Shown in pieces: positions 29,433 through 38,749 of a stretch of 64,000 nucleotides of DNA. Location of the stretch: positions 5,416,262 through 5,480,261 of the forward strand of contig NZ_AP017367.1 of NCBI RefSeq assembly GCF_001548395.1, written 5' to 3'. Positions within the stretch are counted from its first letter, which is position 1; every line of letters starts with the position of its first letter. The translations under genes and the position numbers were made by a program. The stretch is from Leptolyngbya sp. O-77 (lineage in GTDB: Bacteria; Cyanobacteriota; Cyanobacteriia; Elainellales; Elainellaceae). Under the pieces are notes generated by a model. It ran no database searches, had not been told where the DNA came from, and saw only the letters and a program-made list of their open reading frames with translations.

Positions 29433-30134
29433 ATGAAGGCAAGCATCACCAAAACCCAAAAATTCCCAAAATCGCCCAGATGGCACAATCAGCAAATGGT
29501 CTCGGCAGCCAGAACTAGCGCAGGCTGGCGCAGCGGCGCACTACTCTTGCTGGCAGGGATGGCCCTCTGTGCAGAACCAGCCCTGGCCCACCATGCAACC
29601 GGGGGCGAAACGCCCAAAACCTTTTTAGAAGGGTTTTTGTCTGGCTTGGCCCATCCTGTGATTGGACTGGATCACTTTGCGTTTGTGGTGGCGATTGGGC
29701 TACTGGCGGCAAAGCAGGGCTGGGGACTGCTGTTTCCCCTTAGCTTTTTGCTGGCAGCGCTGGGCGGCACGACCCTGCACCTGAATCTAGTCGATTTGCC
29801 CGCCGTTGAAATTGCCATCGCGGGGTCGGTGCTGATCATCGGGCTGCTGCTGGGGCTGCGGAAGACGCTGCCACTGGGCGGGGCGATCGCCTTTGGAATT
29901 TTGGCAGGCTTATTCCACGGCTATGCCTACGGTGAATCCATTGTCGGGGCAACGCCGTCGCCCCTGACCGCCTATCTACTAGGTTTCACGCTGATTCAGG
30001 CGGCGATCGCCTTTGGAGTGTGGTGGCTGGGCGATCGCCTGCTGCGCCGCACCACCGAACGCGCCAAAACGCTGGCTCTACCCGGACTGGCGATCGCAGG
30101 CGTGGGGCTGGTGTTTTTGCTACAGGCGATCTGA
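29433..30134 (+). CDS. hupE: HupE/UreJ-family metal permease, B12-controlled
   Basis: 233 aa. ATG 29433 follows GAGG by 9 nt. A signal peptide (LLLLAGMALCAEPALA) is followed by HHATGG, a His-rich start of the mature protein. HPVIGLDHFAFVVA is the HPxxGxDH signature of HupE/UreJ permeases, and about six helices follow, the last ending at the C-terminus. HupE members move nickel or cobalt; control by a cobalamin riboswitch points to cobalt, as has been proposed for B12-regulated HupE in cyanobacteria. The metal is thus inferred from regulation, not from residues. It is a single gene. Confidence 0.93.
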   Translation: MKASITKTQKFPKSPRWHNQQMVSAARTSAGWRSGALLLLAGMALCAEPALAHHATGGETPKTFLEGFLSGLAHPVIGLDHFAFVVAIGLLAAKQGWGLLFPLSFLLAALGGTTLHLNLVDLPAVEIAIAGSVLIIGLLLGLRKTLPLGGAIAFGILAGLFHGYAYGESIVGATPSPLTAYLLGFTLIQAAIAFGVWWLGDRLLRRTTERAKTLALPGLAIAGVGLVFLLQAI

Positions 30135-30309
30135 GTTGGGCGGGGTGATGGGGTAACGGGGATGAGGAGATGATGGGATGAGGAGATGAGCAGCACACCC
30201 TCATTCCGTCATCAATACCAACAGCGCTCCAACACTCCAACACTCCAACACCCCATCACCTCCCCGCCGCATCGTCTACCATGAGAAGTGGCTTCACCCT
30301 TCTTTACCT

Positions 30310-31131
30310 ATGGAATGGCGAGAACTGGGCGGAAATTGGCTGGTGGTGCCAGAAAGCCCGACAGCGATGATTCATTTTTTGGGCGGGGCGTTTGTGGCGG
30401 CGGCTCCGCAGGTCACCTATCGCTCGCTGCTAGAGCACCTAGCAGAGCAGGGCTATGCCGTTGTTGCCACGCCCTTTATCAACACGTTTGACCATGAGGC
30501 GATCGCCCGCCAAGTATTGCGGTCATTCCTCCGGGCTGAGGAATATTTGCTAGAGCGCGTGTTTCGTCGCAGCTATGTGCCGCTCTATGGCGTGGGCCAC
30601 AGCATGGGCTGCAAGCTGCATCTGCTGATCGGCAGCCGCTCGTCGCAAGAGCGAGCGGGCAATATTTTCCTGTCGTTTAATAATTATCCAGCGCGGCGAT
30701 CGATTCCTTTTCTGGATCAGGTGTCGCAGTTTTCGACCCAGTTTTTCTCCCAGATTCCGCCGCAGTTTGCGCCGCTGCTGAATGTGGAATTCACGCCATC
30801 GCCCGCCGAAACCTACACGCTGATCGAGCGGCATTATCAGGTGCGGCGCAATCTGCTGATTCGCTTTGCGATGGATGATATCGACCAGACGCGATCGCTC
30901 TCGGAGGTTCTCAACCGCCGTTTTCCAGACATGACCACGCTGCACACGCTGGGCGGCAACCACCTAACGCCGATGGGTCAAGATTTGAAATGGCAGCCCG
31001 GCCCAACCTTTACGCCGCTGGATGCCCTCGGACAGTTTATGCAGCAAGGGCTAAACCGAGATTTCATTCAGCTCAAGCGCACCATCACGCGATGGTTGAA
31101 TCCGGTTGCCGCCTTCAATTTGCCCAGATAG
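30310..31131 (+). CDS. DUF1350 alpha/beta-hydrolase-like protein
   Basis: 273 aa, the length usual for this family of cyanobacteria and plants. MEWRELGGNWLVVP opens the protein, IHFLGGAFVAAAPQVTY follows, and VGHSMGCKLHLL holds a GHSMG elbow with a candidate nucleophile Ser. LSFNNYPARRSIPFLDQ is a family-specific block. A His near LGGNHLTP could complete the triad. The function is unknown; the fold resembles lipases. Confidence 0.9.
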   Translation: MEWRELGGNWLVVPESPTAMIHFLGGAFVAAAPQVTYRSLLEHLAEQGYAVVATPFINTFDHEAIARQVLRSFLRAEEYLLERVFRRSYVPLYGVGHSMGCKLHLLIGSRSSQERAGNIFLSFNNYPARRSIPFLDQVSQFSTQFFSQIPPQFAPLLNVEFTPSPAETYTLIERHYQVRRNLLIRFAMDDIDQTRSLSEVLNRRFPDMTTLHTLGGNHLTPMGQDLKWQPGPTFTPLDALGQFMQQGLNRDFIQLKRTITRWLNPVAAFNLPR

Positions 31132-31306
31132 CCCGTACCGCCAGATCAGGCAAAGTCAGGGCAAAATCAGGACAACCTGCTAAAACAGGTGTAGCAATCT
31201 GTGTCCGGTGATTGCGTCTTCTGCCACAACCGGGAGCCGACGCTCTGGCACAAGCGCTATGCTGAGGTCGTCACGGAGTTGGCGTGGGATTCAGAAGGAG
31301 AAAGCA

Positions 31307-32044
31307 ATGGGTCGGTTGATGAAACAATCCACAACGCAACTGTTGCTGGGGAGCCTGCTGCTGGGCGGACTGGTGGGGCTGGTTGGATGCAACGATGCCC
31401 AGCCGCCTTCGTCCTCTCCTAGCGCGTCGCCAACGGCTAGCCCAGGGTCGCCTGCGCCTTCTCCTCCTGCGCCCAGCCCGACGGCTTCTGCTCCAGAAAC
31501 AACCGATCCGTCGCTATTTGTGATTTCTGCCGAGGGCATTGGCCCGGCAAAACTGGGTATGACGCTGGGCGAACTAAAGCAAGCGCTGCCCGACGCTACG
31601 TTTGAAGTGCGATCGCCCTTTATTGTCGATTTCGACGCGATCGCCGTGTCCCAGAACGGCAAGCCACAGTTTTATGTGCTGTATCTGGCGGGGGAGAGCT
31701 TTGGGGATAATGACGTGGTGCAGGGTGTGCTGACCGATAACCCCAGCTACCGCACCGATCGCGGCGTTGGCCCTGGCACGGCGATCGCCCAGGCAGAGCA
31801 GATTTACGGCGATGCCACGCTGTCTTACAACACGCAAAACGAATCGCGGGAATACGTCCGGTTTGCCCAGCATCCCGCCACCAACCTGTCCTTTGGCACG
31901 GGCAATGGCAGCAGCGAAACAGCGGGCATTTATCCCTCGACTACCTCGGAATATAACGAAACAAAGCAGTTTCGAGAAGACGCTACGATTCAGTCGGTGC
32001 TGGTCATCTGCCTCAACGAATCTTGCACGTCGGCCTCACCCTAG
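31307..32044 (+). CDS. Pro/Ser-rich lipoprotein of unknown function
   Basis: 245 aa. ATG 31307 lies 6 nt after AAGGAG, so this start is preferred over an upstream one. The lipobox LVGLVGC is followed by a Pro/Ser/Ala linker (about 45 residues) and a globular domain beginning VISAEGIGPAKLGMTLGELK, a motif seen in bacterial proteins with a beta-lactamase-inhibitor-like or similar small fold. No enzyme motif is visible. It should be anchored in the plasma or outer membrane. Confidence 0.85.
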   Translation: MGRLMKQSTTQLLLGSLLLGGLVGLVGCNDAQPPSSSPSASPTASPGSPAPSPPAPSPTASAPETTDPSLFVISAEGIGPAKLGMTLGELKQALPDATFEVRSPFIVDFDAIAVSQNGKPQFYVLYLAGESFGDNDVVQGVLTDNPSYRTDRGVGPGTAIAQAEQIYGDATLSYNTQNESREYVRFAQHPATNLSFGTGNGSSETAGIYPSTTSEYNETKQFREDATIQSVLVICLNESCTSASP

Positions 32045-32080
32045 TGCAGTGTCACGGTTTAGTTTTAGGGTTATGTCTTG

Positions 32081-32118
32081 GCTTGTAGTTAGCGCTTCAG
32101 CGCTAAAGCACTGACTAC
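32081..32118. repeat. 38-bp hairpin repeat, copy 1
   Basis: GCTT plus a 34-bp imperfect inverted repeat (GTAGTTAGCGCTT..AAGCACTGACTAC, loop including CAGCGCTA). It is identical over 38 bp to copy 2. Confidence 0.85.
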
Positions 32119-32153
32119 CTTCTGTATCTTCTTCCTTATCCAGTCTTACAAAA

Positions 32154-32191
32154 GCTTGTAGTTAGCGCTTCAGCGCTAAAGCACTGACTAC
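32154..32191. repeat. 38-bp hairpin repeat, copy 2
   Basis: Identical to the copy at 32081-32118, starting 73 bp later. Both carry a TAGCGCTTCAGCGCTA palindrome. They may be members of a dispersed small repeat family; nothing in the window tells whether it is mobile. Confidence 0.85.
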
Positions 32192-32294
32192 TAACCTAAG
32201 GTCTAATTTTGACGTAGCACGAGGCCGATTTTGGATTTTGGATTGCCAGCTCTTCGGTTCTCTAGTCTTTTGTTTCTTTTGTTAGCCTGCCGCC

Positions 32295-32540
32295 ATGCTA
32301 AACATCCTGGTTTCCTCCATTGTGGCGCTATGGGTGAGTGCGATCGCCCTGCTGTCGGTGCAAAACGCGACCCCTGTCGAACTTCGCTTTTTAACTGGCA
32401 GGACGGTGCCGATTCCCATCGGGCTGCTGCTGGGGTTTAGCGCGTCCGCAGGGATGCTGGGCGCGGCGCTGGTACTACCGGGCGATCGCGCTTCCAGTGC
32501 CCGCAGCCTAGACGAGGGCGATCCGTTTGAGGACGAATAG
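32295..32540 (+). CDS. LapA-like DUF1049 small membrane protein
   Basis: 81 aa. Two hydrophobic segments (VSSIVALWVSAIALLSVQN and IPIGLLLGFSASAGMLGAAL) flank a polar VELRFLTGRTVP, the LapA/DUF1049 pattern. It ends in an acidic tail (DEGDPFEDE). In E. coli, LapA acts in lipopolysaccharide assembly; the role in cyanobacteria is unknown. No strong ribosome site. Confidence 0.85.
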   Translation: MLNILVSSIVALWVSAIALLSVQNATPVELRFLTGRTVPIPIGLLLGFSASAGMLGAALVLPGDRASSARSLDEGDPFEDE

Positions 32541-32601
32541 CTTTCGCTAAGTCGCAGAACACCGGGCGATCGCCCAGACATCCCCCCGGCTAGGCAGAAG
32601 C

Positions 32602-33678
32602 CTAGAGTGAATATACCCGCCCATCGATCAGCAGGCGCGTGATGCCTTTCGCCTGCAAATGGGGACTGGCCTTCAAAAACACCTGACCATCGGGAATCTT
32701 GACCACGCGCTGCATCCGCCGCACATAGCGCTTGGCCACCCGATGATTATCAAACACAGGCAGGGTGCGCTCCTCTTCCTGGTCGTGGGGAATCAGCCCC
32801 AGCCCCGCAAAGTCCTTGAGCGGCCGAGTCACCAAATCCGACGTGCGATCGACCACTAGATAGCAAGACTTGGGCAGTTTGGCTTCCGAGAGCGGCGCAA
32901 TATGCAGCGGCATGTTGCTGTGCAGTCCACCCGTCAGGTCGTCTAGCTCGACGGCTGCGTCAAGCAAGGAGCCGTCATCGTCATCGTCCAGATCGTCATC
33001 CAGATCGTCATCCAGGTCGTCTGTCAGGTCTTCATCATCCAGGTCTTCGTCTTCATCTTCGTCTATATCCGTGAAAACGCCTTCATGCTTCAAAATGTCG
33101 CGCTCAACTGCCTCTAGCTCAGCGACGACAGGTTCCGAAGAATCCTCCCCCCCAAGCTCAGCGTCCGCAGCGAAGGCCGTTTCAACAGAGGCGATCGCCC
33201 CATCTTCATCAATCCGCTTCTTTTTAGCCAGTTTGGGCGGCGCAACCGTGGATGGTTTGCTGGGTTCGGGGGGAACGCTCCCTGAACGGCGGCGCTGGCG
33301 GCGACCATCGCGGCGTGCGGAGTCCGGCTCGGCTATGTCCATCTCGTCCGCATCCGGCTCCACGGCTTGGGGCACGGCGCTAAACACGTCTGGCTGGGGA
33401 GGCTGCGGATCTTCTTCTGATTTCAGGGCCTCTGCCGCTTCTACAGCGGTGGATACGTCGGCGGCGTTCTCAACGTCAGACCTGCTGCCGCCTGCGGCTC
33501 GCTTTTTCTGAATCAGCGCGTCATATTCAGCTTCCGACAGGCTTTGCTTCAGAATGCGGCTAATCGTAGAGGTACTGACGCTGAATTGCTGAGCCAGGGA
33601 TGTGGTGGTTTCGTCTGACTGGCGATACAGTGCCAGAATTTTTTGCTTGTCAGAATCGGTCAGTTTTGTAGGAGGCAT
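32602..33678 (-). CDS. HTH DNA-binding protein with acidic middle
   Basis: 358 aa. The N-terminus (LTDSDKQKILALYRQ, then SLAQQFSVSTSTISRIL) is a transposase- or resolvase-like helix-turn-helix. The middle is disordered and includes a run of Asp/Glu/Leu (about 190-225). The C-terminus, with CYLVVDRTSDLVTRPLKDF and QRVVKIPDGQVFLKASPHL, is a conserved globular part seen in cyanobacteria. No catalytic transposase residues follow, so it is more likely a chromosomal regulator or nucleoid protein than a mobile element product. Confidence 0.8.
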   Translation of the reverse strand: MPPTKLTDSDKQKILALYRQSDETTTSLAQQFSVSTSTISRILKQSLSEAEYDALIQKKRAAGGSRSDVENAADVSTAVEAAEALKSEEDPQPPQPDVFSAVPQAVEPDADEMDIAEPDSARRDGRRQRRRSGSVPPEPSKPSTVAPPKLAKKKRIDEDGAIASVETAFAADAELGGEDSSEPVVAELEAVERDILKHEGVFTDIDEDEDEDLDDEDLTDDLDDDLDDDLDDDDDGSLLDAAVELDDLTGGLHSNMPLHIAPLSEAKLPKSCYLVVDRTSDLVTRPLKDFAGLGLIPHDQEEERTLPVFDNHRVAKRYVRRMQRVVKIPDGQVFLKASPHLQAKGITRLLIDGRVYSL

Positions 33679-33939
33679 GCCGCGTTAACCACTCGCCCCA
33701 CCGGGGAGGACTGAAGAAAAAACCTGATTGATCGTAACTCAGAATTGCCTAACCCTTGCACGGAACAGTACAAGGGTAACTAAAATTCAGTGTCTGCGGT
33801 CAAACCCTCACAAAAGCGGCCACACCCTGGCAACTCCGCCTCAACTACGCCTTATGCACGCTGCACACAAGCGGAGTTTATCTGCCTCCAGGTTTATCTG
33901 CCTCTGGATTCACCTAGCTCTGAGCGGGTTCCAAAACCC

Positions 33940-34932
33940 TCAGGCGCGGCGACGACTACCCCGACGAGAGCGGCTCGACAGGTCGTATTCCAGCGCAGCA
34001 CCAATAGCAAACAGGCAGGCGCTAAAAATCCAGAACACTTCCAGCAAGCCGCCCGTTTGATAGCCCTCGACGTAGCGGGTGGCGTAGAGGAACCACATAT
34101 CTGCAACGTAAAAGCAGATTGCAGCGGCGGCAATGAAGCGCCAGGACAGCGAGAATCGCCCGCCCCAAAACGCCAGCAGCAGTGCCATCGCAGCCATCAG
34201 CAGAATGATATCTCCAGCCACATAGGCGATCGCAAAGGTATCCGAGAACGGCGATAGGATTTCTTCGAGCGCCACCGCCCAACCGGGGACTCTAGAGGTG
34301 GCAGCCGCAGCGGCCGGGGCAGGTTCGGCGGGCACAGGGGTAGCCGCTGGAGCCGCTGGGGCCGCGTCGGGCGCAGTTTGGGCGATCGCCGGAGGATCAA
34401 TCCAGACCGCCGCCGAGGCGGCCGCACTTGCCCCGTTGTAGATAAACCAGGCAATCACAACCCCCAAAACCCCTACGCCTATCACCGCTAGCCACTGCCA
34501 GATTGCCAGGTTCAGCTTGCGCGAAGACACCGCCAAAAACATACCCGCGCCCACCAGCAAATACATCAGCAGGAAAAACAGGTCGGCGGGAGACGCATCC
34601 GGTTCCTTGCCCCAGCCAATTTCCCACTGTCCAAGAATCAAATTGCCGATAAAAAAAGACAGCATTCCCAACCCAATCATCAGCCAAACAGTACGCCCAC
34701 TCACAATTAGCGGACTGCGCCAGTTGCGAAAACAGAGAATGGACGCTCCCAAAAAGGCAATATTTTCCAAAAAATAGGTCGTAATGCCATACCACTCCGG
34801 GCGACCCTTCCCCGGCAGCGGTACGCTAAACAGCAGGAAAAACAGCAGGGAAAACACCGCCCACAGAATAGCGATGATGACAATGGTCTGCACGGGGATG
34901 GCTGAGGAAGAGCCAGGGGTTTTCTTAGCCAC
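33940..34932 (-). CDS. conserved cyanobacterial membrane protein
   Basis: 330 aa. The GTG start at 34932 is supported by AAGGAG 7 nt upstream. About eight hydrophobic segments are present (TIVIIAILWAVFSLLFFLLF, ENIAFLGASILCF, TVWLMIGLGMLSFFIGNLIL, and others), with a Pro/Ala-rich loop near residues 190-225. No transport or enzyme motif is recognised. It is transcribed away from the next genes on its left. Confidence 0.8.
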   Translation of the reverse strand: MAKKTPGSSSAIPVQTIVIIAILWAVFSLLFFLLFSVPLPGKGRPEWYGITTYFLENIAFLGASILCFRNWRSPLIVSGRTVWLMIGLGMLSFFIGNLILGQWEIGWGKEPDASPADLFFLLMYLLVGAGMFLAVSSRKLNLAIWQWLAVIGVGVLGVVIAWFIYNGASAAASAAVWIDPPAIAQTAPDAAPAAPAATPVPAEPAPAAAAATSRVPGWAVALEEILSPFSDTFAIAYVAGDIILLMAAMALLLAFWGGRFSLSWRFIAAAAICFYVADMWFLYATRYVEGYQTGGLLEVFWIFSACLFAIGAALEYDLSSRSRRGSRRRA

Positions 34933-35171
34933 AGAATCACTCCTTAACTGGAGGGCACAGGAAGATGCGGGTTGAGAATAGCCAAATTAAAACAGAATTT
35001 TTCACAGTTTTGACGCTCAATAGCAACTTTATTAAGAAGCCGCAGGGTAAAAAGCTGCACTAGACCACAATGCAAGGCGACGAGTCTGACTGATCGAGCG
35101 ATCGCCCTCAATGAATAATCGCGAATAATCGCGAGGAAGGATCGCGAAGAATGCTTGCGAATACCTGCCAG

Positions 35172-35843
35172 CTATTGCCAGTCCTTTCCAGAAGGGGACT
35201 GCTTGAGCCAGTTTAAGAACTGCGTGCGATCGCCCTCAGACATATCCTGAAGCGCATCCAGCACCCGCCCTGTGAAGCTAGTATTCCCAAAATGCTCCTT
35301 GCCTAAGCGCAGCAACTCCAGCAGCAGCGTATTTAGATGATGCTCCTGCCAGGGCGGCACCTGGAGCGATGCCAGCGGATCGACCGTCAAAAGCTGATTA
35401 ATGGCATCCGGCGACTCAGTTTGAGGGAATCGCCACTGCTGAAATACGCTGGAAATTTCTTTTTGAAAGATCCCAGCCTGCCGACCCCCCAGCAAGTCTT
35501 CGATATCGATGTAAACCGCCTGAAGCAGCAGCAGCGATGCTTGAATCAGCGCTGGAGAGGTGCCATCCGTTGCCACCTGGTCGCCACTGTCCGCCGCAAG
35601 CTGATCCAGTCGCACCTTGCCCCACACGCTGTAGCGCTCCGGCTCCTCCAGCAACACGCAGGCTTTGCCCCGGTTATCCGTCAAATCCCGCCAAAACGCC
35701 TTTGCGTCTTCCTCCTGTGCTGCATTAAACACGCTGATCAGCCGAAAGGACTGTCCCTGATAGTGCAGAACAGGAATCTGTTGATCTTTTTTGGGGTGTT
35801 GAACGCTCGTAATTTCAACATCCTGCCGCTTTAAGATAAACAT
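35172..35843 (-). CDS. conserved cyanobacterial protein (Npun_F0813-like)
   Basis: 223 aa, soluble, no signal. MFILKRQDVEITSVQHPK and LLEEPERYSVWGKVRLDQL are very like a conserved cyanobacterial family I know as Npun_F0813-type; the assignment is from memory. No catalytic motif. Function unknown. Confidence 0.75.
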   Translation of the reverse strand: MFILKRQDVEITSVQHPKKDQQIPVLHYQGQSFRLISVFNAAQEEDAKAFWRDLTDNRGKACVLLEEPERYSVWGKVRLDQLAADSGDQVATDGTSPALIQASLLLLQAVYIDIEDLLGGRQAGIFQKEISSVFQQWRFPQTESPDAINQLLTVDPLASLQVPPWQEHHLNTLLLELLRLGKEHFGNTSFTGRVLDALQDMSEGDRTQFLNWLKQSPSGKDWQ

Positions 35844-36227
35844 GATTTGGCCGGTTGACTCCTGTCAGGGCGGGGGTGTTGGAAAACCGCCGTTCGGTGG
35901 GCGATACACACTGGATTGGTCTAAGTGTACACCTGATACCGGATTCGTTTAGCGCTGGGCACTGAGACGAACCTGGTTTTGGACAGAGCGCTTAGACAGA
36001 CGGTAATTAGACAGACGGTCAATAGATGGCAGACAGACCGTTTACAGTAGACCGCTTCCAGGGGAAGACCCCGCAAGCGGTGGATCGTATAGTAAGCGTA
36101 TAGTAATTTTGATAGGATGAAACGCGGAGGCTACAGCTTGGGCTGGTTTAGTTTTCCCACCTTGTCTGGGTTTCCTAACGCTGCCTGACGGTCTCGCGAA
36201 AAATGTGGGTGAGCCAGGGTTTCGTTG
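35844..36227. other. 384-bp gap with AGACAGACGGT repeats before a tRNA
   Basis: TTAGACAGACGGT occurs at 35992-36004 and 36007-36019, with a third degenerate copy at 36029-36041. GTATAGTAA occurs twice (36087-36106) and may supply -10 boxes for the tRNA. No gene. Confidence 0.55.
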
Positions 36228-36301
36228 GCTCCAGTAGCTCAGCCGGATAGAGCAACTGCCTTCTAAGCAGTCGGTCGCAGGTTCGAGTCCTGCCTGGGGC
36301 G
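36228..36301 (+). tRNA. tRNA-Arg (anticodon UCU)
   Basis: 74 nt. Acceptor stem GCTCCAG/CTGGGGC, D-arm GCTC..GAGC, anticodon stem ACTGC/GCAGT with loop CTTCTAA giving anticodon TCT, variable loop CGGTC, T-arm GCAGG TTCGAGT CCTGC, discriminator G at 36301. CCA is not encoded in the DNA. Confidence 0.97.
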
Positions 36302-36360
36302 TTTTTGATTTTGAAAAGCTAAGGTCTGAAGTTTGAGAAGCTGAAGGAATCTGAAGGTTT

Positions 36361-37923
36361 CTATTCAACCCGCGCGACAAAGCCGCTGCGACGGCGATCG
36401 CCCGCACCCGTCAGCCTGCCATCCGGGTTCGCCAGCACCGCATGAACCCCACCAAAAAACATATTCTGCTGTTCCCACGGTACGATCTTGCCATTCCAGG
36501 GAAATCGGGTTTGGATGTTGGGAACCTCAAACCCTGGCTCCAGATTCATCACGTCTGCTTCCCAGTGAATACGGGGCGAGTTCACCGCTTGCTCGATCGG
36601 CATCTGAAAATCGATGACGTTGGAAATCACCTGCAAAATGGCAGTGCGAATGCGATTGGAGCCGCCAGACCCCAGCACCAGTTCCGGCATCCCCTCTGCC
36701 AGCACCATCGTCGGAGCCATCATGGAGGAAATTCGCGCATCAGGCGGCCACTGGTGAAACCCGCCAGGATGCAGATCCGCCTCGCCCAGCATATTATTCA
36801 GCATGATGCCTGTTCCCGGAATCGTATAGCCCGATCCCTCACCGTTAGACGCAGTAACGCTGGCTGCATTGCCCTCGCTGTCAATCACGCTAAAGTGGGT
36901 TGTGCTGCCCCATTTGTTTACCCCGGCCGTCTGCAAAAGCTGCTGGGCATAGCGATGCAGGTGAGCCTCTGCTAGAAAGCGCTCTGCCACATCGGGCTGG
37001 TTAATCCGGGAGTCGTATCCATCGGCACGGGCCAAGTTGGTGAGCCGCATCGCGTCTGCCAGCAGCGTCAGGTGCGACTCTGAGCCAAATTCGTACCCTG
37101 CAACCTCGACTTGAGACAGCAGCGCCAGCGCAAACGCAATCAGGCAGCCGCCAGAACTGGGGGGTGGATTGGTGACAAGCGTGGTACCCCGATAGCGGGT
37201 CATCAGGGGCGATCGCTCGATGACGCGATACTGGCGCAAATCCTCCAGCGACAAATAGCCGCCCCGCGTTTGGGAATCTTTGACTAGCGCATGGGCAATG
37301 TCACCTTCATAAAACGCCTGCGTCCCCTCCTGCACCAGCAGCCGGATCGTTTCTGCCAGGTCGGGATTATAGAAGCGATCGCCCGCTTGCAGCAATTCTC
37401 CGTCCTGCGTGCAGAGTTGGCTCATTTTTGGACAGGCCAGCAGAATTGGCCGCAAGATGCGAAAGCAGTAAGCCTGGAAGTCACCCATTTCCACACCCGC
37501 TGTGGCATAGTGCAGCGCGGGTTCTGCCACAACCGACATCGGCAGTCGCCCCAGCCGACGGTGCATGTGAAACAGACCTGCCACGGTGCCCGGAACGGCG
37601 ATCGCCCCCAGGCCAATATGAAACTCCTGCACCGCCGTTCCAAAATCCACCAGCACTGGATAAAACTCGACCGCCTCAACGGGTCGCCGCTGGCGCGGAG
37701 TCTGGGTAAAAAAATCGAACAGAATATTTTGCCGCGCCGCCGTGTGTGCCAGCAAAAACCCCCCGCCGCCCAGCGACGTGAGGGTTGGCTCTGTGACACA
37801 GGAGGCCAGCATCGCCGCCGCCGCCGCATCAAACGCATTGCCCCTCAGCCGCAGCATCTCGGCTCCAGCTTCGGCGGTTTTGGGATGTCCGGCGGCGATC
37901 GCGCCACGGGTCTTGGCGGGCAT
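36361..37923 (-). CDS. ggt: gamma-glutamyltransferase family protein
   Basis: 520 aa from ATG 37923. N-terminal GNAFDAAAAAMLASCVTEP is the family signature; NPPPSSGGCLIAFAL and WGSTTHFSVIDSEGNA give the self-cleavage site, with TTHFSV carrying the nucleophilic Thr. GSGGSNRIRTA is the glutamate-binding loop. The enzyme moves or hydrolyses gamma-glutamyl groups of glutathione. No signal peptide is visible, although many Ggt proteins are periplasmic, so this one may be cytosolic or have an unrecognised leader. It is transcribed towards the tRNA. Confidence 0.93.
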   Translation of the reverse strand: MPAKTRGAIAAGHPKTAEAGAEMLRLRGNAFDAAAAAMLASCVTEPTLTSLGGGGFLLAHTAARQNILFDFFTQTPRQRRPVEAVEFYPVLVDFGTAVQEFHIGLGAIAVPGTVAGLFHMHRRLGRLPMSVVAEPALHYATAGVEMGDFQAYCFRILRPILLACPKMSQLCTQDGELLQAGDRFYNPDLAETIRLLVQEGTQAFYEGDIAHALVKDSQTRGGYLSLEDLRQYRVIERSPLMTRYRGTTLVTNPPPSSGGCLIAFALALLSQVEVAGYEFGSESHLTLLADAMRLTNLARADGYDSRINQPDVAERFLAEAHLHRYAQQLLQTAGVNKWGSTTHFSVIDSEGNAASVTASNGEGSGYTIPGTGIMLNNMLGEADLHPGGFHQWPPDARISSMMAPTMVLAEGMPELVLGSGGSNRIRTAILQVISNVIDFQMPIEQAVNSPRIHWEADVMNLEPGFEVPNIQTRFPWNGKIVPWEQQNMFFGGVHAVLANPDGRLTGAGDRRRSGFVARVE

Positions 37924-38050
37924 GAGGAAAGTCTGAAATAGAGGGGTGAAGGGTTCGCCTGCTGACAACGAGTCACACAGGCTTCAGCCTATTATGCAGG
38001 CTTTCGCTGCTCTATTGGTTCAAACCCAACCCCTGCTCCCTAAGCCAGGT

Positions 38051-38749
38051 CTAGCGAAAGAGATCTGGATTCAGCCGATAGCTACCAGAGTTTGAGCGGG
38101 CGGGAACCGCAGAACGTAGGCGATCGCCCGTGCCCCCGTCTGCCGGGTCGAGAAACGGCCGCAGGTTGATGCCGCTGGCGGGTGCAGGAGAGGACCTGCG
38201 GCTGCGGGGCAGGCGGAGATTCAGCACATCGCCAATTTGTTCAATCAGGCGACCGTCGCGCCCCTGGAAGGTTGTCACGCCCTCGGTGCGCTGACCGCTG
38301 TCGGCCACAGTCAGGTTCTCAAACACACGATCGCGCACAATGATTGGGTCTTGGCCGGGCGGCACCGTCAGCACCAGGCGGCAGTCGGGGACTTGCTGGG
38401 TCGTGGCGCAGACGACGTTATAGCCGTTCAGCGTCCCAGTTTTCAGTTCTGTCAGCCCATCCGGTCGATAAGATTCCAGCCTTCGTGCAATCTCGGCACA
38501 GCGGCGATCGGCCGTCCAGCCGCCGCCCAGCGTCGTCGGCCGTGCCCAAGGATAAAACTGCCCCGGCTGGCTGGCGGGCGAATACATCACCTGATACTCG
38601 CCATTTTCAAACTGGCAGCTAAAGCGGGTGCCACTGGGCACGGTCTGCGCGGCGGCGGGTTTGGGCATCGTCATGGCCCCCATGCCGACCACTACCGCGA
38701 CACCTGCTGTGCTTGCCAATCGTTGCCAGAGGTTAAATTGTTGACGCAT
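38051..38749 (-). CDS. COP23-domain secreted protein
   Basis: 232 aa from ATG 38749 behind GGGAGAG. Signal peptide (LASTAGVAVVVGMG, ending KPAAAQ), then the domain with TRFSCQFENGEYQVMYSP, WTADRRCAEIARRLE and CRLVLTVPPGQDP, matching COP23 (circadian oscillating protein) family members of cyanobacteria. Two Cys pairs are likely disulfides. Its function is unknown; some family members oscillate daily and associate with the membrane. Confidence 0.85.
   Translation of the reverse strand: MRQQFNLWQRLASTAGVAVVVGMGAMTMPKPAAAQTVPSGTRFSCQFENGEYQVMYSPASQPGQFYPWARPTTLGGGWTADRRCAEIARRLESYRPDGLTELKTGTLNGYNVVCATTQQVPDCRLVLTVPPGQDPIIVRDRVFENLTVADSGQRTEGVTTFQGRDGRLIEQIGDVLNLRLPRSRRSSPAPASGINLRPFLDPADGGTGDRLRSAVPARSNSGSYRLNPDLFR

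Noticed and set aside
32602..33678. Transposase, because of its HTH
   Set aside because: No catalytic DDE or Tyr/Ser recombinase residues, no terminal repeats, and a conserved unrelated C-terminus.
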